A program made the translations under genes and the position numbers. Shown piece by piece: positions 1 to 13,900 of a stretch of 64,000 nt of DNA (position 1 is the first letter of the stretch; each line of letters begins with the position of its first letter). The notes beneath the pieces were generated by a model. The model was given only the letters and a program-made list of their open reading frames with translations, did no database searches and had not been told where the DNA came from. This DNA is from Nymphaea colorata. Its lineage: Eukaryota > Streptophyta > Magnoliopsida > Nymphaeales > Nymphaeaceae. The DNA lies in assembly GCF_008831285.2 (NCBI RefSeq), contig NC_045147.1:21778981-21842980 (forward strand). Reading direction: 5' to 3'.

Positions 1-107
1 TACGTCCAAAAAGTTTATTGTATAGTATATCTTGAAAAGGTGCAAGCCGTAATTACTGAGAGAAAGGCGGTGTCCTTTATACGTAATTACCGTGAACGAC
101 GGTTGCA

Positions 108-144
108 AAAAATCGGGCGATTCAAGTTGAATCGCCCGATTTTT
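108..144. repeat. perfect 18-bp palindrome with 1-nt centre
   Basis: The left arm at 108-125 (AAAAATCGGGCGATTCAA) is followed by a single G at 126 and its exact reverse complement at 127-144. The DNA could extrude a cruciform, and RNA from either strand would fold into a near loop-less hairpin. The G-run plus T-run resembles a bacterial terminator, but the context is plant nuclear DNA. It most likely belongs to a repeat or transposon end that extends beyond the left edge of the window. Confidence 0.85.
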
Positions 145-399
145 ACCCAATTTCTGTTACTCGTCAGAAAATCGCTTAGTAAGGGCAGTTTTAGTATTCA
201 TTTTTCGAAACGACTTTCTACATTTTCTTTCTTACTTCTTAGGAGCGGATCTCGTTTTCGCCTTCTAAGAGTACTTTTGTCCGAAAAAGCTTCGCAATTT
301 TAGTACCTTTCATCAATTTCTTGTAAGTAGAGGGACGAATTTCGAAAAATTGAATTTTAAATAATTGCACATAACTCCGAGATTGCCGTTCCGCCTCGA

Positions 400-1020
400 C
401 CGCTCCGCTCCCCTGTTCCCGCGAAGTTCATAAATGCCAAGGAAGGAAAATTTCCCGCCATCAGTTCAAACCGACGACGGAGAAGCAGAAGGGGTGATCT
501 CCACGATGCTCTTCAATTCTTGATCAAAATCGCAAACTTCCGAGGAGCCCTAGCCTGCTTTCTCAAGAAAAGTTTCTGAAGATCGGGGAAGAAGACGGAG
601 AGAGGTTATATTTTCTGGCTCCGATGGTTTATTCATCCCTTTCGAGCGGATATTTTTTCCGTTTTCTCGCAAGCGTGATGGAGACTATCGATTCCATAGA
701 TCATGAACGAGGGAGAAGGAAATTCTTAGGGGTCCGACGGCTTTCTGCAAATCTGGGAAGCGTTTCCCGATCTAAATCGTGAATTCGAAGGAAACGAAAC
801 TATCGCCAAACCCTAGCTCGGTTTCTCGGTTACCGTATCACAATGTCCGAATATGAAAGGGACGGCGTGTACCGTCTTTGTTCTTTTTTCTCTTCCATGA
901 TTTCATTTTTATCTAGTTTTTGTTTGCAATGGTTTGCCGAATCATCCTTACCTTGGACCTCCTTTTCCTTAGCCTTCACAGTTCACACACGTTGTTCGTA
1001 CTTTAATCGAATGTAACCTA
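400..1020 (+). other. gene 5'-end-like region, no assignable coding gene
   Basis: This stretch is richer in G and C than its surroundings. It carries purine-rich tracts and two plus-strand telobox-like motifs (GCCCTAG near 550, AAACCCTAG near 810), which are typical of plant 5' leaders. Two short ORFs occur: 624-782 (52 residues, containing METIDSIDHERGRRKF) and about 843-1016 (57 residues, starting MSEYERDGVYRLC). Neither is recognised. No further plus-strand exon is apparent before the end of the convergent LIN-like gene at 2090. It could be a leader plus first exon of a non-coding transcript, a gene relic, or the divergent promoter of a gene lying left of the window. Confidence 0.3.
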
Positions 1021-2089
1021 TACCTGGGGGGAGTTTTGGGTACTGTAAATATTGAATTGTAGGGTTTCTTAAAACTCTAGTTATTGGAAAATTACTCAAA
1101 AGGCTGTTTATCTCCTCAGTAATTTCGATAAGTTCGAACTTAACAAAACTGGTTTCAAAATTAAATGGTCCTCTTGGTCCTTCACTCATGTATTTATTCC
1201 TCGACAGTTCATTGCACAAACTCCTTTATTTTATTATTTTCTGAGGTTGATATACGAGTCCCATATATCCTGCTCTAGACGTGAAGTTCCACAGGGCTTT
1301 ATTTCTGGCGACACGGGAATTATTTTCTTACAAATAGTATTTCACTTCTTCATGTATATGAATGTCTCGAAAAGCATTTGGTTGACATTCTTTTTGAACT
1401 ACCACTTTAGAACGCTTTAAGTAAACTCACAAATCATCACGGCATGCAAATAATGAGAATTTGCAGAATTTCATCCCTTGGATACACTAGGTGACCGCTA
1501 GGTTTTTATTCAGTTGTTCTGGGAACACGTTCTTGAGATTGCTCCAACCTTGCCACTTCTGTTTCTTTCGAGAGACTGATCCGTCTTTATCCAGGAGAAA
1601 TAAAATTCCAAGGCAGAAATATATCAGTTATCAACAACTTTGAAAATTCTCACAGAATTGCATGGCAAATACAATTTTTTCTTTCATGGTCAGATTTAAC
1701 TGATGATGGCTACAATCACTCTTTATCCGGATAACTTTGACTTTATTTACATAATTACAGAAAACTTCCCTTTGTTGCTATGTCTTATTCTTGAACACGC
1801 ACTGATCATCTCTAGAAAGGCACGGAAAACTCCGGAAATATGGCACCTGAATACCTGAAAGAGAACTATAATGTAGTTCCCGTGTAGAAGGGCTAGATAA
1901 TCAATTGGCACCTTGATTGGACTCATTAGCCGTAGGATTTGTATTATGGACATACGAGGGACATGCTCTTTCTCGCCAAGCCTATATAAGGAGATGTTTG
2001 TTTTTGTGTCCAGCAATTCCTGTTTCATTTCATCACATCGATGGTCACTTGTCATTATGATGTTTGAATGGTTGCATCTCGTTTTTCCG

Positions 2090-5000
2090 CTAGGATGGAA
2101 TCCATGCCTGCAAAGCACGTAGATGGTGGTGGTTGGAGAAACTGGGATGAACTAAACTTCTCGCAAATTTATCAAATGGACAAGCTAGCTAGCACAGACC
2201 TTAATCATCCCCATCTGAGTTCCACAGATAACAATATCATTGGCAACCATGAGGCTTGTTATCTTGCTTCCGGCTGAAAAAGCCCCCACTTTCTGCTGCT
2301 TCTCTCTCAGCCAGACCTGGTTAAAAGATTTGCTTAATCTAAACGCTTATATCCACATAACCGGGAAACAGTGATAGCCACAAAATTATTTGACCAGAAA
2401 AAAGAAAAAGGAGAAATGAAAAACCTGAACAATGCTTGGTGAAGACTTGCAACTCAGGTACATAAAGTCCTCTACCACCGTCATTGTCCGGATCACTGTT
2501 CTCTTGCCTGCTGTTGCCATAGTGACAAGGGACCCATTCTGCCGTCTTCTTACCTGTATTGTTTATTGTTGTTATTATTATTAGTCATCATCGTTAGCAT
2601 TGTTAATATTTTAAAGAAATATTCCTGACTGAACATTTCAAGTTCATACCTTGATGTTTGAACCTTTGACAGAAGCACCTGCAGTATAGAGAAGGTCTCT
2701 GTAGACAAGAAGAGAATTGATGGGTCTGTTTTTCATCCACCAGCCCTTTGCAGGACTTTCAATTTCACGTCTCTGATCAGTAACCAAATCTATCTCCTGG
2801 GAATGATTTGGATCCTTACATGTTAATGCTTGAGGGCTACAGAGTCACAGACATATATAGACACAAAAATACACATTCTGCAGCCACTTGTATATGTCAA
2901 ATAAGTTCATCACAAGCACGTGCCTGTCATGAATTAAGGGGCATAACTGTTTAAAGCATTAATTGCTACCATCCTTGGAATTCTGGTAATGTTGTAAAGA
3001 GAAGTACTAGAACATATGGTCCTACAAATTGTGCCATTGACTTTATAATGATTAGTTCATAGCAGCAACAATTAATGCATGAAATCACTCTCAGTTTTGG
3101 GTTTTTAGTTGTTCATAACCATGAAAGATTGTGAAAGTGCTTAATGCGCTTATAGTTCTTGTAGGACAATGATAATGATAAGGAGATCACAAGTCTTGAG
3201 GAATCAATAGCAGCAACTAGTATGGATACATTTATAGTTCAGGTTTTTTGCAGAATTGTTTCTCAGCTGATTGATGGGTGCAAACTGCAAAGTACACCAT
3301 TCAGTCTACTGTTTTCATAGACAATTTTGCTTTTCCTGTTTCTTTTTAGGGTGGTTGGCTGGGATTTGCTCATCTAATTAGCAATCTTGAAGAAATTGTG
3401 AAAATTTTGAGTGTTTTCTGTTGTTGACTGCCTTTGAAGGGAACAATGATACCAGCATATCCGACGTCCCTCATATAGATGTACATGGTTAAGACTGCAA
3501 TGTTCTTATTCCTGAAGCAGAATATAGCCCTGCACGAAATACTTCTTTTGTTGAAGACCTGCAACAAGAAGACATTGAAATGCCAAAAATGCACCCGTAA
3601 GCATCTCTCTCCCTGTCTCTTTCTCTCTCTCTCTTCTCCTTTACCACAGATGGTCCTTACTGCTAAGCAAGATGCTCAAATTGATGTTAATGTCTAACAT
3701 ACTAATTTGACTTCAATTTTACGGTCTAAAGTATGTACGTTTTAGGCTTCTAGTTCAATTTGTCATTCCACATGCATGGATATTCTTGACATTTCAATTA
3801 CCATCAAGGAAAGGAACATAGGGTTGAGACCAAGCGAGTCAGTTGAAAGCATAGTATATGCATGTCTGCTTTTTGCATGCTTGACGAGGTCAACTGTCCA
3901 CCAGAATACTAAGAAAGAAATAACAAGAAGATACCTGAACACTTGAGTCTCTGCAACCTAGATAAATCTTGTTTTTTTCTACAAAAAGTGTCCTCAAGTT
4001 TTTGTTTTTGCAGACAACCTTGATAATCCCTGATGCATCACAAACCTGAAAAAACATCTTCCAGTCAAAATTCGGAGCAATGAATGGTTAAACGTATTGA
4101 TGATTATGTGTGAGTAGTGTTTCATTGCATATTCTGTGTGATGCTTATGAGCCTTACGCTTTCGTAGAGTTGGCATTTGCAAAGATCCGGAGAAACTTTG
4201 CATTTCATACAAAGGATATTCTACCTTACCTTGAGACCTCGACTCCTCGTAATTGCATAAAAGAGGCGGTCATGTGCCTCTACTCTCTGAATTGGTTCCT
4301 TCATCTCAACTACAGCCAAGCACTCCAACTTATGCTTTACCATCTGCCAAATCTGTAAAATAACAGACAAATTTTACTTGTTTCTTAAATAAGGAAAGAT
4401 GATCTTAACGTTCTGAGTAAACCCAGTACATGCTAAAAATCACATTGATTACCCTGATGGTTTTGTCCATTGAGCCACTTAAGAGGCTGTCTCCTGGCTC
4501 AAAGAGTCCGAAGCATGTCACTGTTTTTCTGTGCTCCTTGACCTCATGTACAAGCTTGACTGATCTTCCCTTGATATCCCACACCTTAGGATGTACACCA
4601 TGGTATCGGTTACAAACATGATAAAGACAACTTATATGGTCTACCTATATCACATATGTGCGGCAGCTACTGCGGCATCTATCCCCACTTCCTTTCAGGG
4701 AAAAAAATAGACACCAAAAGAACACGGCTGCAACTCAGGGAGTATGTGCAAACACATACAAAGTAACGAGATGCTACACAAAGTGTACCTTCAAGTACCA
4801 TAGTCACAACAAATAGGTGATGTTTGAAAACATTGCATATTTATTGCCAAAACAACACAAGTCATTTTTAAATGAAAAATCTCACGGTATTTTCAAAATA
4901 TTGGCAAAAAAATATATATTTAAATATTATTGAAATATTTCGACCCTTTTTATAGTTTCTTAATGTACGTTATCATATCTTTCCATATTTTGTTTGTCTT

Positions 5001-7879
5001 AAAATTTTAAAAACTTTTTTAAATCTTTATCTTGCAAAAAAGTTAATATAAAATTCTTAATTTCGTAATTTTTCTATTGTCTTATATGCTATTTGGCTTT
5101 TTGATTCCCGAGATTTTCTTTAAAAAGCCAACTTCACCGAAAAAATATCCAAGAAAAATATTGCAGGCAATAACCCGAGCGTTGCATTTATGCTTATGCC
5201 CTCGACCCATTAGAAACTATTGATTTAGGTTATGTGTAGGCTATTGCGATGAACAAACAGCTTGAGCTGAATTTGTGCTCAACTCATTTAATAAATGAGT
5301 CAAGCTCGAGCCAAAAGTCTAACTTCAGCACTTACTTGAGCCGACTTCGAGTTTCATAAACTCACCATATACAAGCTCAGTTAAGCTGGTTTGTATATAG
5401 CATTAAGTTTATTTTTTATGTTTTATTCTTTTAAATTTATCCTTTCTTCTTCTTCTTCTTCTCTTTCTCTCTCTCTGAGAAGATCCTTATAAAGGGTCCT
5501 TGGGTATCGGGCCTGGCTCTCTTATGGAGACTTTCGTCATCTAGTTGGTGGAGGTAAACCAGGTGGTTGCCCATTAAGTATAACTAACTAGGTTGTGGAA
5601 GAAGAGGGTTGAAAGTGGTTTGTTTAGGTAGAGGAACCAAACCAGTTGTTACCAGTTTGATAAATGATAAAATAGAGATGCATGAGGGGTAGCTCAGTGT
5701 GGAGCTCAAGGCGTGCTTGGTCTATTATCTTGAAGTTCGTTGGCTCTGATCTACAAGCCTAGGCAAGTCGAGTTGAAGCCTGACTACTACAGTTCGTCAG
5801 ATTTAAGTTCGAGTTTTGACTTGAGCTCCAGCCGGGTTCAAGCTGACTAGTATAATAATACCTGTACATTTTCTTCAAGCTCAACGAACCTGTTAAAATA
5901 CGGTTGATTGTCAACCATCATGCGTTAAAAAATGTAAAAATATGCTAGTGATATTTTAGAGTTTTAGTATATTGTGATCCATTGATTGTTCAACTTTGCA
6001 AAAAGCATACACACATTTCATGTAGAATGCTGATCGTATCTAGAAGGTGATTGTTAACAAAAAGAAAAAAATAGTTTCCTGTTGTTGGACTACATGCTCA
6101 GAAATCCATATATACAGGACATCATTAGTCACAAAATGGGACTGGATTTTTAGGTCCCTTTCTCTCCCTAATTTTCTATCAATTCTCGAGTGTAGAAGTT
6201 GGTTGAAAATAGAAAAATGAAAAGTAATAAGAGGGAGAGAGAAAAAAGAAAGGGTTGGAACAACCAGTCCCAAAATGGGACATGCTATATATATATATTC
6301 AACCAGTCCCACTTTGGGACTGGTTTTTCAGGTCCCCAACCTCCCTTAGGATCCACCAAATCTACGTGGCAGAGAAAAGAGAGGGTGGTTTTGGAGGGGT
6401 GGAGACCTCAAAAACCAGACCCAAAACGGGACTGGTTTTGCTTATTCCCCATATATGCATATGGAAAAAAGATACATGGGGGCAGAGAGAGATTGAATGG
6501 AGGTGTGGGTCTTCAACATGTCCTTAGTTCCTTTTTGAAAATTTTGATCACAAAGAAGGGCAGAACTAACTCAGTCAATGTTGGCAAAGCCTGATTCTGC
6601 AACAGAAGTGGCCTGTTGTAAACCCAGCCACTCTGACCACGTTGGTTTCTAGTCAAATCGAAGCTCTTTTCACATCTAAAGGATGAAAATGTCCAGTCCA
6701 GTTCAGAGCAACCAATGCTACTGGTTTTTACTTTCTCCACCCTCACCCAAGTTGCACCGATTCAGGTGTGGCACCATTTTAACAAGTTAAGCTACATAGA
6801 GTTCTAGCAATTGTTACATTTGATGTTACATTCAGTATATTGCTGCTGCTGCTTAACTTCAAATTAGAAAAAATTGTGAACCTTATGACATATCAATCAA
6901 TCTGAATTTGTTACCTTAATTGTCCCATCTGAATGGCCGCTGTGAAGCTGTCCCTTGTAATATGTAAGCGCATGTACTGCTCCACTGTTTTTTTGTCCAA
7001 ACTCCAGAAATTGCGTGTGGCCATATGAAATACTCTGCTCTTAACATCAGGGTCAGTAGGTCGATTGAAGCTAGTATTCAGCATTTATTTGTTGATTTAA
7101 ACTATTAAAAAAATTGAGTTGAATCTAAGAACCATTTACACTCTTGAAAATATGTACGACATTTCTAATTTATAGTGAAAAGAGGGCGCATATTGCAAGT
7201 GAAAAAGCTATTATAAGATTAAATTTGGTAAAGGGTAATATGCTGCAAGAGCCTGATTCTTTTATCAGTGAGCGAAACCAAAGTTACTGAAGTTTCTTTG
7301 TACAATCAGACTTTCAAAGCTAATTGAGAATGAAACTAGAATGTAGTTCACCTTTTCTAAATTCAATGGAATTGAATAATCTATTGCTTTCGCCAATTCC
7401 TCAGCCACCCAGGTCACATTTGATAGCCTTCTTAGTGATTCCCTCAGTTGTTCAGATATATTTACAAGTTTTTGCATTCCTGCAGTACTTGCGTATCAGA
7501 GGCCTGTTAGAGATTACTGTCAGAGATATAGTTCTAGCAAAATACCTTGGCTAGATGCATAGTTAAAGAGGAAGAGACATGCAAGGAGCCTTTCCTCTAG
7601 CTCAGATCCAGGATGTAGAAAGCGTGCTATTCCAGCTAATATGGTGTCACATGCTGAATCTTGTAGAGAATTTCCCAATGATGCAAATTCATATCCCATT
7701 CGTGCAACAGCTATGAGACAATCTCTTGAAACTCTTAAGGACTTGCTCTGAAGCCCCTTTCCTAGTGCATGAAATAATGGATTCCCCATAAGAATAATGC
7801 TTCTTGAGATCTTTCGGCACCAACTTTCAGAATCTAGTTCCTGAAAAAATTGTTGCCCTTGTCAGGATCAATTTATTAA

Positions 7880-7942
<63 letters not shown>

Positions 7943-10900
7943 AGACCAGCTAGTCCTACCAGTGACAATCTGGACCCTAGGATGGCTTCAGACGAAGCTC
8001 CAGATCTCCATTTCCTTTTATAAAAGGAGCGGAAAAGGAAGGTGGGTAGTTAACATTTATGATTACTACCTCCTTTTCAAAAAGGTAGAGATCTAGATCC
8101 TTGGATGCCATAACAACTTCCAGATTCTTACTCGTATGACTAGCTAATATGCTGAACTGGTCCTATCCAATTCACATATATCTGAGAGCCATGTGCCTTT
8201 TTGTACCTAACTGTGTCTATATGTGTGCATATCTATTTGAATTCCTCGCAGAAAAAATGCATAAAAATATGTAAAGATATCTATGTTAATTCTACTGGAT
8301 CATAACTGGTCAAATAGTCTCACCTGTAAGCTTTGGTCTGATATATCTAGACTTTTTATCATGCTCCTATGTGTAGAAGAGCTTAAGCCTGCTTTCTTGA
8401 TTAGCCATGCAATTGTAGATGGTTCTCCTGTAATAGTATAACTGCCTCCTAAATTCGCTAGAATAGAAGCTGCCATTGTCTGTGCCTTGGTGCTTTGGTC
8501 AGATGAAACCGATTTAAGCAGGACCTCCATGGCTTCTTCTCTGAATACACTCTTACCAGCTGCATCTTCCTGAATTAATATTTTGTTATTAACGATGCAG
8601 ATACATGCTACGAAAAAAGAGTAATGAGAACCTGGAGTTTCTTTCTGTGCCCTTAACAAATTGTATGATGTATGTCCATGGACTTCAAACAATTTTTTAT
8701 TTTTATTTTTATGGTGAACATCAATAAGATTATATTTCATTCATTGTACAGCAAATTCTTTTCTGAAAGATAGCATCAGCCATGCATATAGCTCATTCAA
8801 ACATGAGGTCAGATTAGTGGGTGTCCGTTTTTTCCCTACATCAGTAATCTGTGTACAATGCTTCTTCTACTGAAACCTTTTAACTATGAGCTAGAATGTT
8901 TACCATAATATCTAGCTCAAGCAACAAACTTGCTGCAAAAAGTTTGTGCTCAAGTTGTAGTTGCTGTATGCAGGCAACCAATGTGTGCATGATGTTGGAA
9001 TGACCTTCTTGTCGTATTTGACGTAATAGACCTACAGCTGATGACCTGATGCACAGGCAAACATCACGTCAGATCTTTAACCATTGCAAAAGAAAATCAG
9101 GAACTTAAAAAAAAAGAATTCAACAATTTGTTCTTAATTATTTGTCTAAGTAAGATAATTATCTTATCTCCTAATCTTGTTATTAGTACTTGATGAAGAT
9201 GCTCAGCCAAATGATTAGTTACATTTGCTCATTCTTCTATTCTCTAGTAAGTAATATTTTAGCATTCAATGCGGTCATAGACTCATAGCTATGGTGGTAA
9301 AAAAGAGGATACAACTAAACTAGAGAATGTGGTGGAAAAGAAAGTCTTAAGATAAAGTATGAGCAAGAATCTGGGAAGCACAAATTACGTGTTTTTGATG
9401 ATGGAAAAATTGTGATTCTTTCTTTAGGATAATGCAATTATTCATATACATATACATTTTGGATCAGAAAACCATTAATGACACAAAAAACCTGTGACCG
9501 ATATAGAGTAATCTCGTATAATGACTACAAGAATGATCAGGCTGTCTCCTAAGTCATACATGTGATTAGCTGTAACAGAGGAGGGACTTCAATTTAGTCT
9601 CCCTTTAGCTTTGTATGCATCAAGATGGATGAAAGTTGAACTAGTCTTTGTCAAATTACATAGTTACTCAACTTAATTCTAACATGTGTAACATATTATT
9701 GTGCTTGTTCACATAGTCCTAGGATATCCATGGCTTGTGTATAAAATTCTGCAAAACTCGTGTACATTATTATCTCTTTGCTTGTTCTCTACTTGGCCTT
9801 TCCTAGGATATCCATGGCCTTGTTGGATGGATTGAACATTTCCTTTTCTCTTTTGGTGTTTTCGAGATCTTTTTTGGGGTATATTTTTTTCTGTCTCCTT
9901 TCCATTCTATGTATCTTAAGCTACAACAACAGAAACCCAAATCATGTTATTTAGTTTAATAGTAAAAGAATACCTTTAACAATAATTTACCTATGGAAAG
10001 GCCAGTTGTACTCTAAGATAATATGTGTTTGATGTGCATACCTTGGTAAACGGAGAATTTCATATAAGAACTCAAGTATAACGCATCTTGCATGTTCTTC
10101 TTTACTCTGAAGTAGTCGGATAAATGGAGCCATGGGTGTTACTTGTGCCAAAAAGTTTCTACAGCCTCCATCTGACCTCATGCACCTCACCAATATGGAT
10201 GCCAAAGAGATCCTTTCCTCAAGATTCGTAGAACTGATGAGGTTCACAAGTCCAGGGAGAATTCTTAATGATAATATTGCTGTTATATGCATGTTGTTAG
10301 TTGCATCATCAAATGCTGTTACCAATCTTTCTATCATCATTAATGCTGCCACAGCAGGAACTAGAGGAATAGATATTGGTCCATTTTTATAAAGATCAGC
10401 ATTGCATATAACCTCCACTAGTGTTGGCAAAATCTCTAGTGATTTTACCTCTTCTGTAGTTGGATGTAATAAATAAATTAGGATAGCTGCCTCATATATC
10501 TTCTTGTTTAAAGCATTAGCTAGTGCATGCATGTCCATGTTTTTCTTCTTGATGTAATTGAGTGTGGAGCCTTCTTTCAATATCAAAGATGACAGAATAG
10601 ATATGCATGCCCTTATAACTTCTTCAACTTTGGATGTCAAGATAAGATGTATCAGTTGGCTAAGCACCACTTCCTGTAGCATTATACATCTTTCTAGAAT
10701 TTCATTTTCTAATTTTCCCCAAATAGTTGAAACTTCTAAAATAGCATTTTCACTATTCCCCAGCTCCTTTGAGAAGCATAATGCTGATACTGCAGTTTCA
10801 AATCTTTCTTGTATTTCTGTGCAGATGTCACTGTTGGATTTCAAGTTTACAAGGCCATGTATCTTTTCCCCTTCTGCAAAATCTATGTTTTTCCATGGAG

Positions 10901-13900
10901 ACCTCATATTATGATTGAAAGGATAGAATTTGTCCTTCTCAGGTTCCATGCACGTGCAGCGGCCTGAATAATTGATATTCTCGTTCATTCTTCTGCTAGC
11001 TAAAGTTTTCTCCCTTCTGCTGCCTGGTGGAAAGATAATATTGCTTGTTGGAAAAATGTTGGTTACGTTATCAGACAAGTCAAACAAATATTGTAGATCA
11101 GTGGTGCTGAGTTCTGAGTCAGAGAAGTTGAAGTCACTGATAGGGCTATCTGGTCTGCCAGACATGGAGAACGCTTTATTCATTCCATTGGTTTCTTGCA
11201 GTAGGCATCTTCTAGATCCCAGCGGACATTTGTTTGTGCACTTCAACACTGGAATCAAATGTTGTCTGAACAGCTTTCTGTGTGTTATCGGTACCAAAGT
11301 CAGTGAAAGCCTATAAGTTCCTTGATTCTTCTTCAGCAATCTAAATGAACCACACCAGTGGAATGAAAAGACATTTTCAATTTGAATATGGATTTTACCT
11401 CTCAAAGACACTCATATTCAGATAGTGGTCAGAGCCCTTTGATACATGAACACTAGAATTATTGACTGGGAATGCTACTGGACTGTCATTCATGTTCGCC
11501 ATTGCCTGACTTAAAGTAACTTCGTTAGTACCCAGTTTCCAGCATCATATGTGCTACTACTTTTAAATACAAGTGATTGAAAAAATGATCACGTGCAGTA
11601 CAACTGCCAAGCACATTCACTGTAAATTATCTATTATCAGTAAATTGTCACACTCTTGACCATCTATGAGGAGTTATAAGAAGTTTTAGGGTTGCATGCA
11701 ACTCATTTGCAAAAAGCAACTATGAAATTCTGGTGGGACATGCAAAAACAGGATGTATTTTGGTTGCATAGCATATTTGTTTCTCATGACATCAACAAAA
11801 CATTACTTTGGTGTTGGTTGGTTTGATCAGGTTCATGTCTTGATAGTCATGCAGTTACTGCTTAGAGATTCCTTTAACTGAATTCAGATCTTAACAAGTT
11901 TGACAGGAGTGAAAGCACGTGCTGGTCATTTGATTTGAGAACTAGAACGATAGCATGCCAATACATAAATATGTACATACATATGTATAACATGACTGAT
12001 TGACAGATAAGCATGTACACTCAACTACAAAGCACACACTTTGGTGAGTGTGTGTGAGTTTCTGTGCGTTCTTGTGCTAGTTTATCAAATTTTACTTCAA
12101 CTTCTTCATTTTCCGATCAACCACTTACCAGGCACGATTCCAGTAAGGAGTATTAGATTTTTTTCCTGTTCAACTTTTAATGTCTGTACGTAGTATTTTT
12201 ATTGTGGTTCATCTCCCTAGTTCTTTAAACAAGGCCCTGTTATTGGCTGATACTAAAAACAAGAGAGAAATAAAGAGGGAAGCATGAGGCTGGATGATTC
12301 TCATTTGGACGATGATAGTGTTTTAGATGTTTACTTGTTTACTCTTTCGCTAAAGGTGCAAGTATTTTCCTGCTTAGTGAAATCGTTAGTAAACTGATTT
12401 TTGTTTCATCCATTTTAGTAAGTGTTTGTTGAGACAAGTTGCATTCTATCAATTCCATTGCATTGAACACCAACGGAGAGGGTTTCTTATTCACTCTGGT
12501 CTCTTTTTTCCTTTTACACCGAAGTAAATGAATAATTTAGGACCCGTGTTCTGGGCATGCCATTTCTATAACATTTGGAGGGTGGGAATGCTTCTGAATC
12601 AGGTGCTACTCCAATCTCATACTGGGGTCACAAAATTTGGTGGGAAGTTTGTCCCCGGTTAAGGTCTGCATTGAATTTGGTTTTCGAAAAAAAAAAAAAG
12701 TAAAATTGGTTCGACTTGAAGAGGGTAACACACATGACTAGTCGGTCGCCTTATATTTTGTTTCAAGCGCTGTCACAAATATTGGCGATCTTTTCCCAAA
12801 TAAATGACAAAAAGGGGGAAAATAGAAGAAAAACAAAAAGGGAAAAATTGTGGTACTTTGTAAAATATTTGAAAATGAGACTATTTGCACTTTTTCTTCA
12901 GAATAAATGTTTTTTAATGTAATTTAATTTTCTGGATGAATTTTTTAAAGAAAATTAGTAGAAAACTCATTTTTTCATATTCTTTCTACAACATTTTTCT
13001 ATTTTTCATTTTTTGAATTTCTGAAAAAGCATTGCCCTTTAGTACATTGGGAGAATCTCGCCAATAAAAAACCAAGAAAGATATTTGTGAATGACGTCCA
13101 GCAACACCCTTATGGGTCAGATCTAGGTCTAACATGATCCTTGGGAAGTCATTTCATGCAAATTTACTATCATTTGAGAGTTTCTAGATGCTGCTGCTGA
13201 AATTTTTCTCTCTGTTTCAGAAGAACTGATATGGCATATGAATAGATCTTTACCTCTTGGAAGGCTTCTTTTTCAGCTTGTTGACAAAAACCCAGATGTT
13301 CCATGCCTGTCTCCTGGTACCTGTACACACAATTAGCATATAAAGATAGCTTATGGACTTGATATATAATACGCGCATGTGCACAAAAGAAGCAGCAGTG
13401 AAGCTGGCAAACTGGATATTACTAAAGAACGCAACGGAAACATTCGGCAAACAATATGAATAAATGCAATTTGTCTGGTAAGATCTCCCAGCAGTACTTT
13501 TTCCCTCATCAGACGTGCAAGGATTCCTTGTTGGTAATTTGCCTAAAATTTCTCACAGAATTCGGGGATATATGTTTCGTCATATGTGCTGTTCTGTGAA
13601 TTTCTGCAGTTGTATTGTCTGCTTGTTTTCGACAGAAAGGATGTTCTCAATGCTGAGAATGGATTTGGGCTGGCAAAAATGTAACCAGAACACTCAATTT
13701 TGTACTACATCAATGGTTCTCGGCATTATGACCCTGATCCTGATAAGAGGTGGCAAGTTGGCAGCTATTTTTTGTTTCGAGAAGTGTGTACAATTCATAT
13801 AGTTAACAAGAAAAGCAAAACGAAGTCTAGCTGGATTTTCCATTTAAGCTTCATCTTGAACTATGCGTGCACGACGCAGGCACGCTAGTGCACACACGCA

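Noticed and set aside
2068-2277. Plus-strand ORFs at 1913-2277
   Set aside because: They are antisense to the last two exons and 3' end of the LIN-like gene.
9987-11411. 474-codon minus ORF taken as a complete protein
   Set aside because: It begins at GTG inside an intron; the true exon is 11340-10042 and joins exons on both sides in phase.
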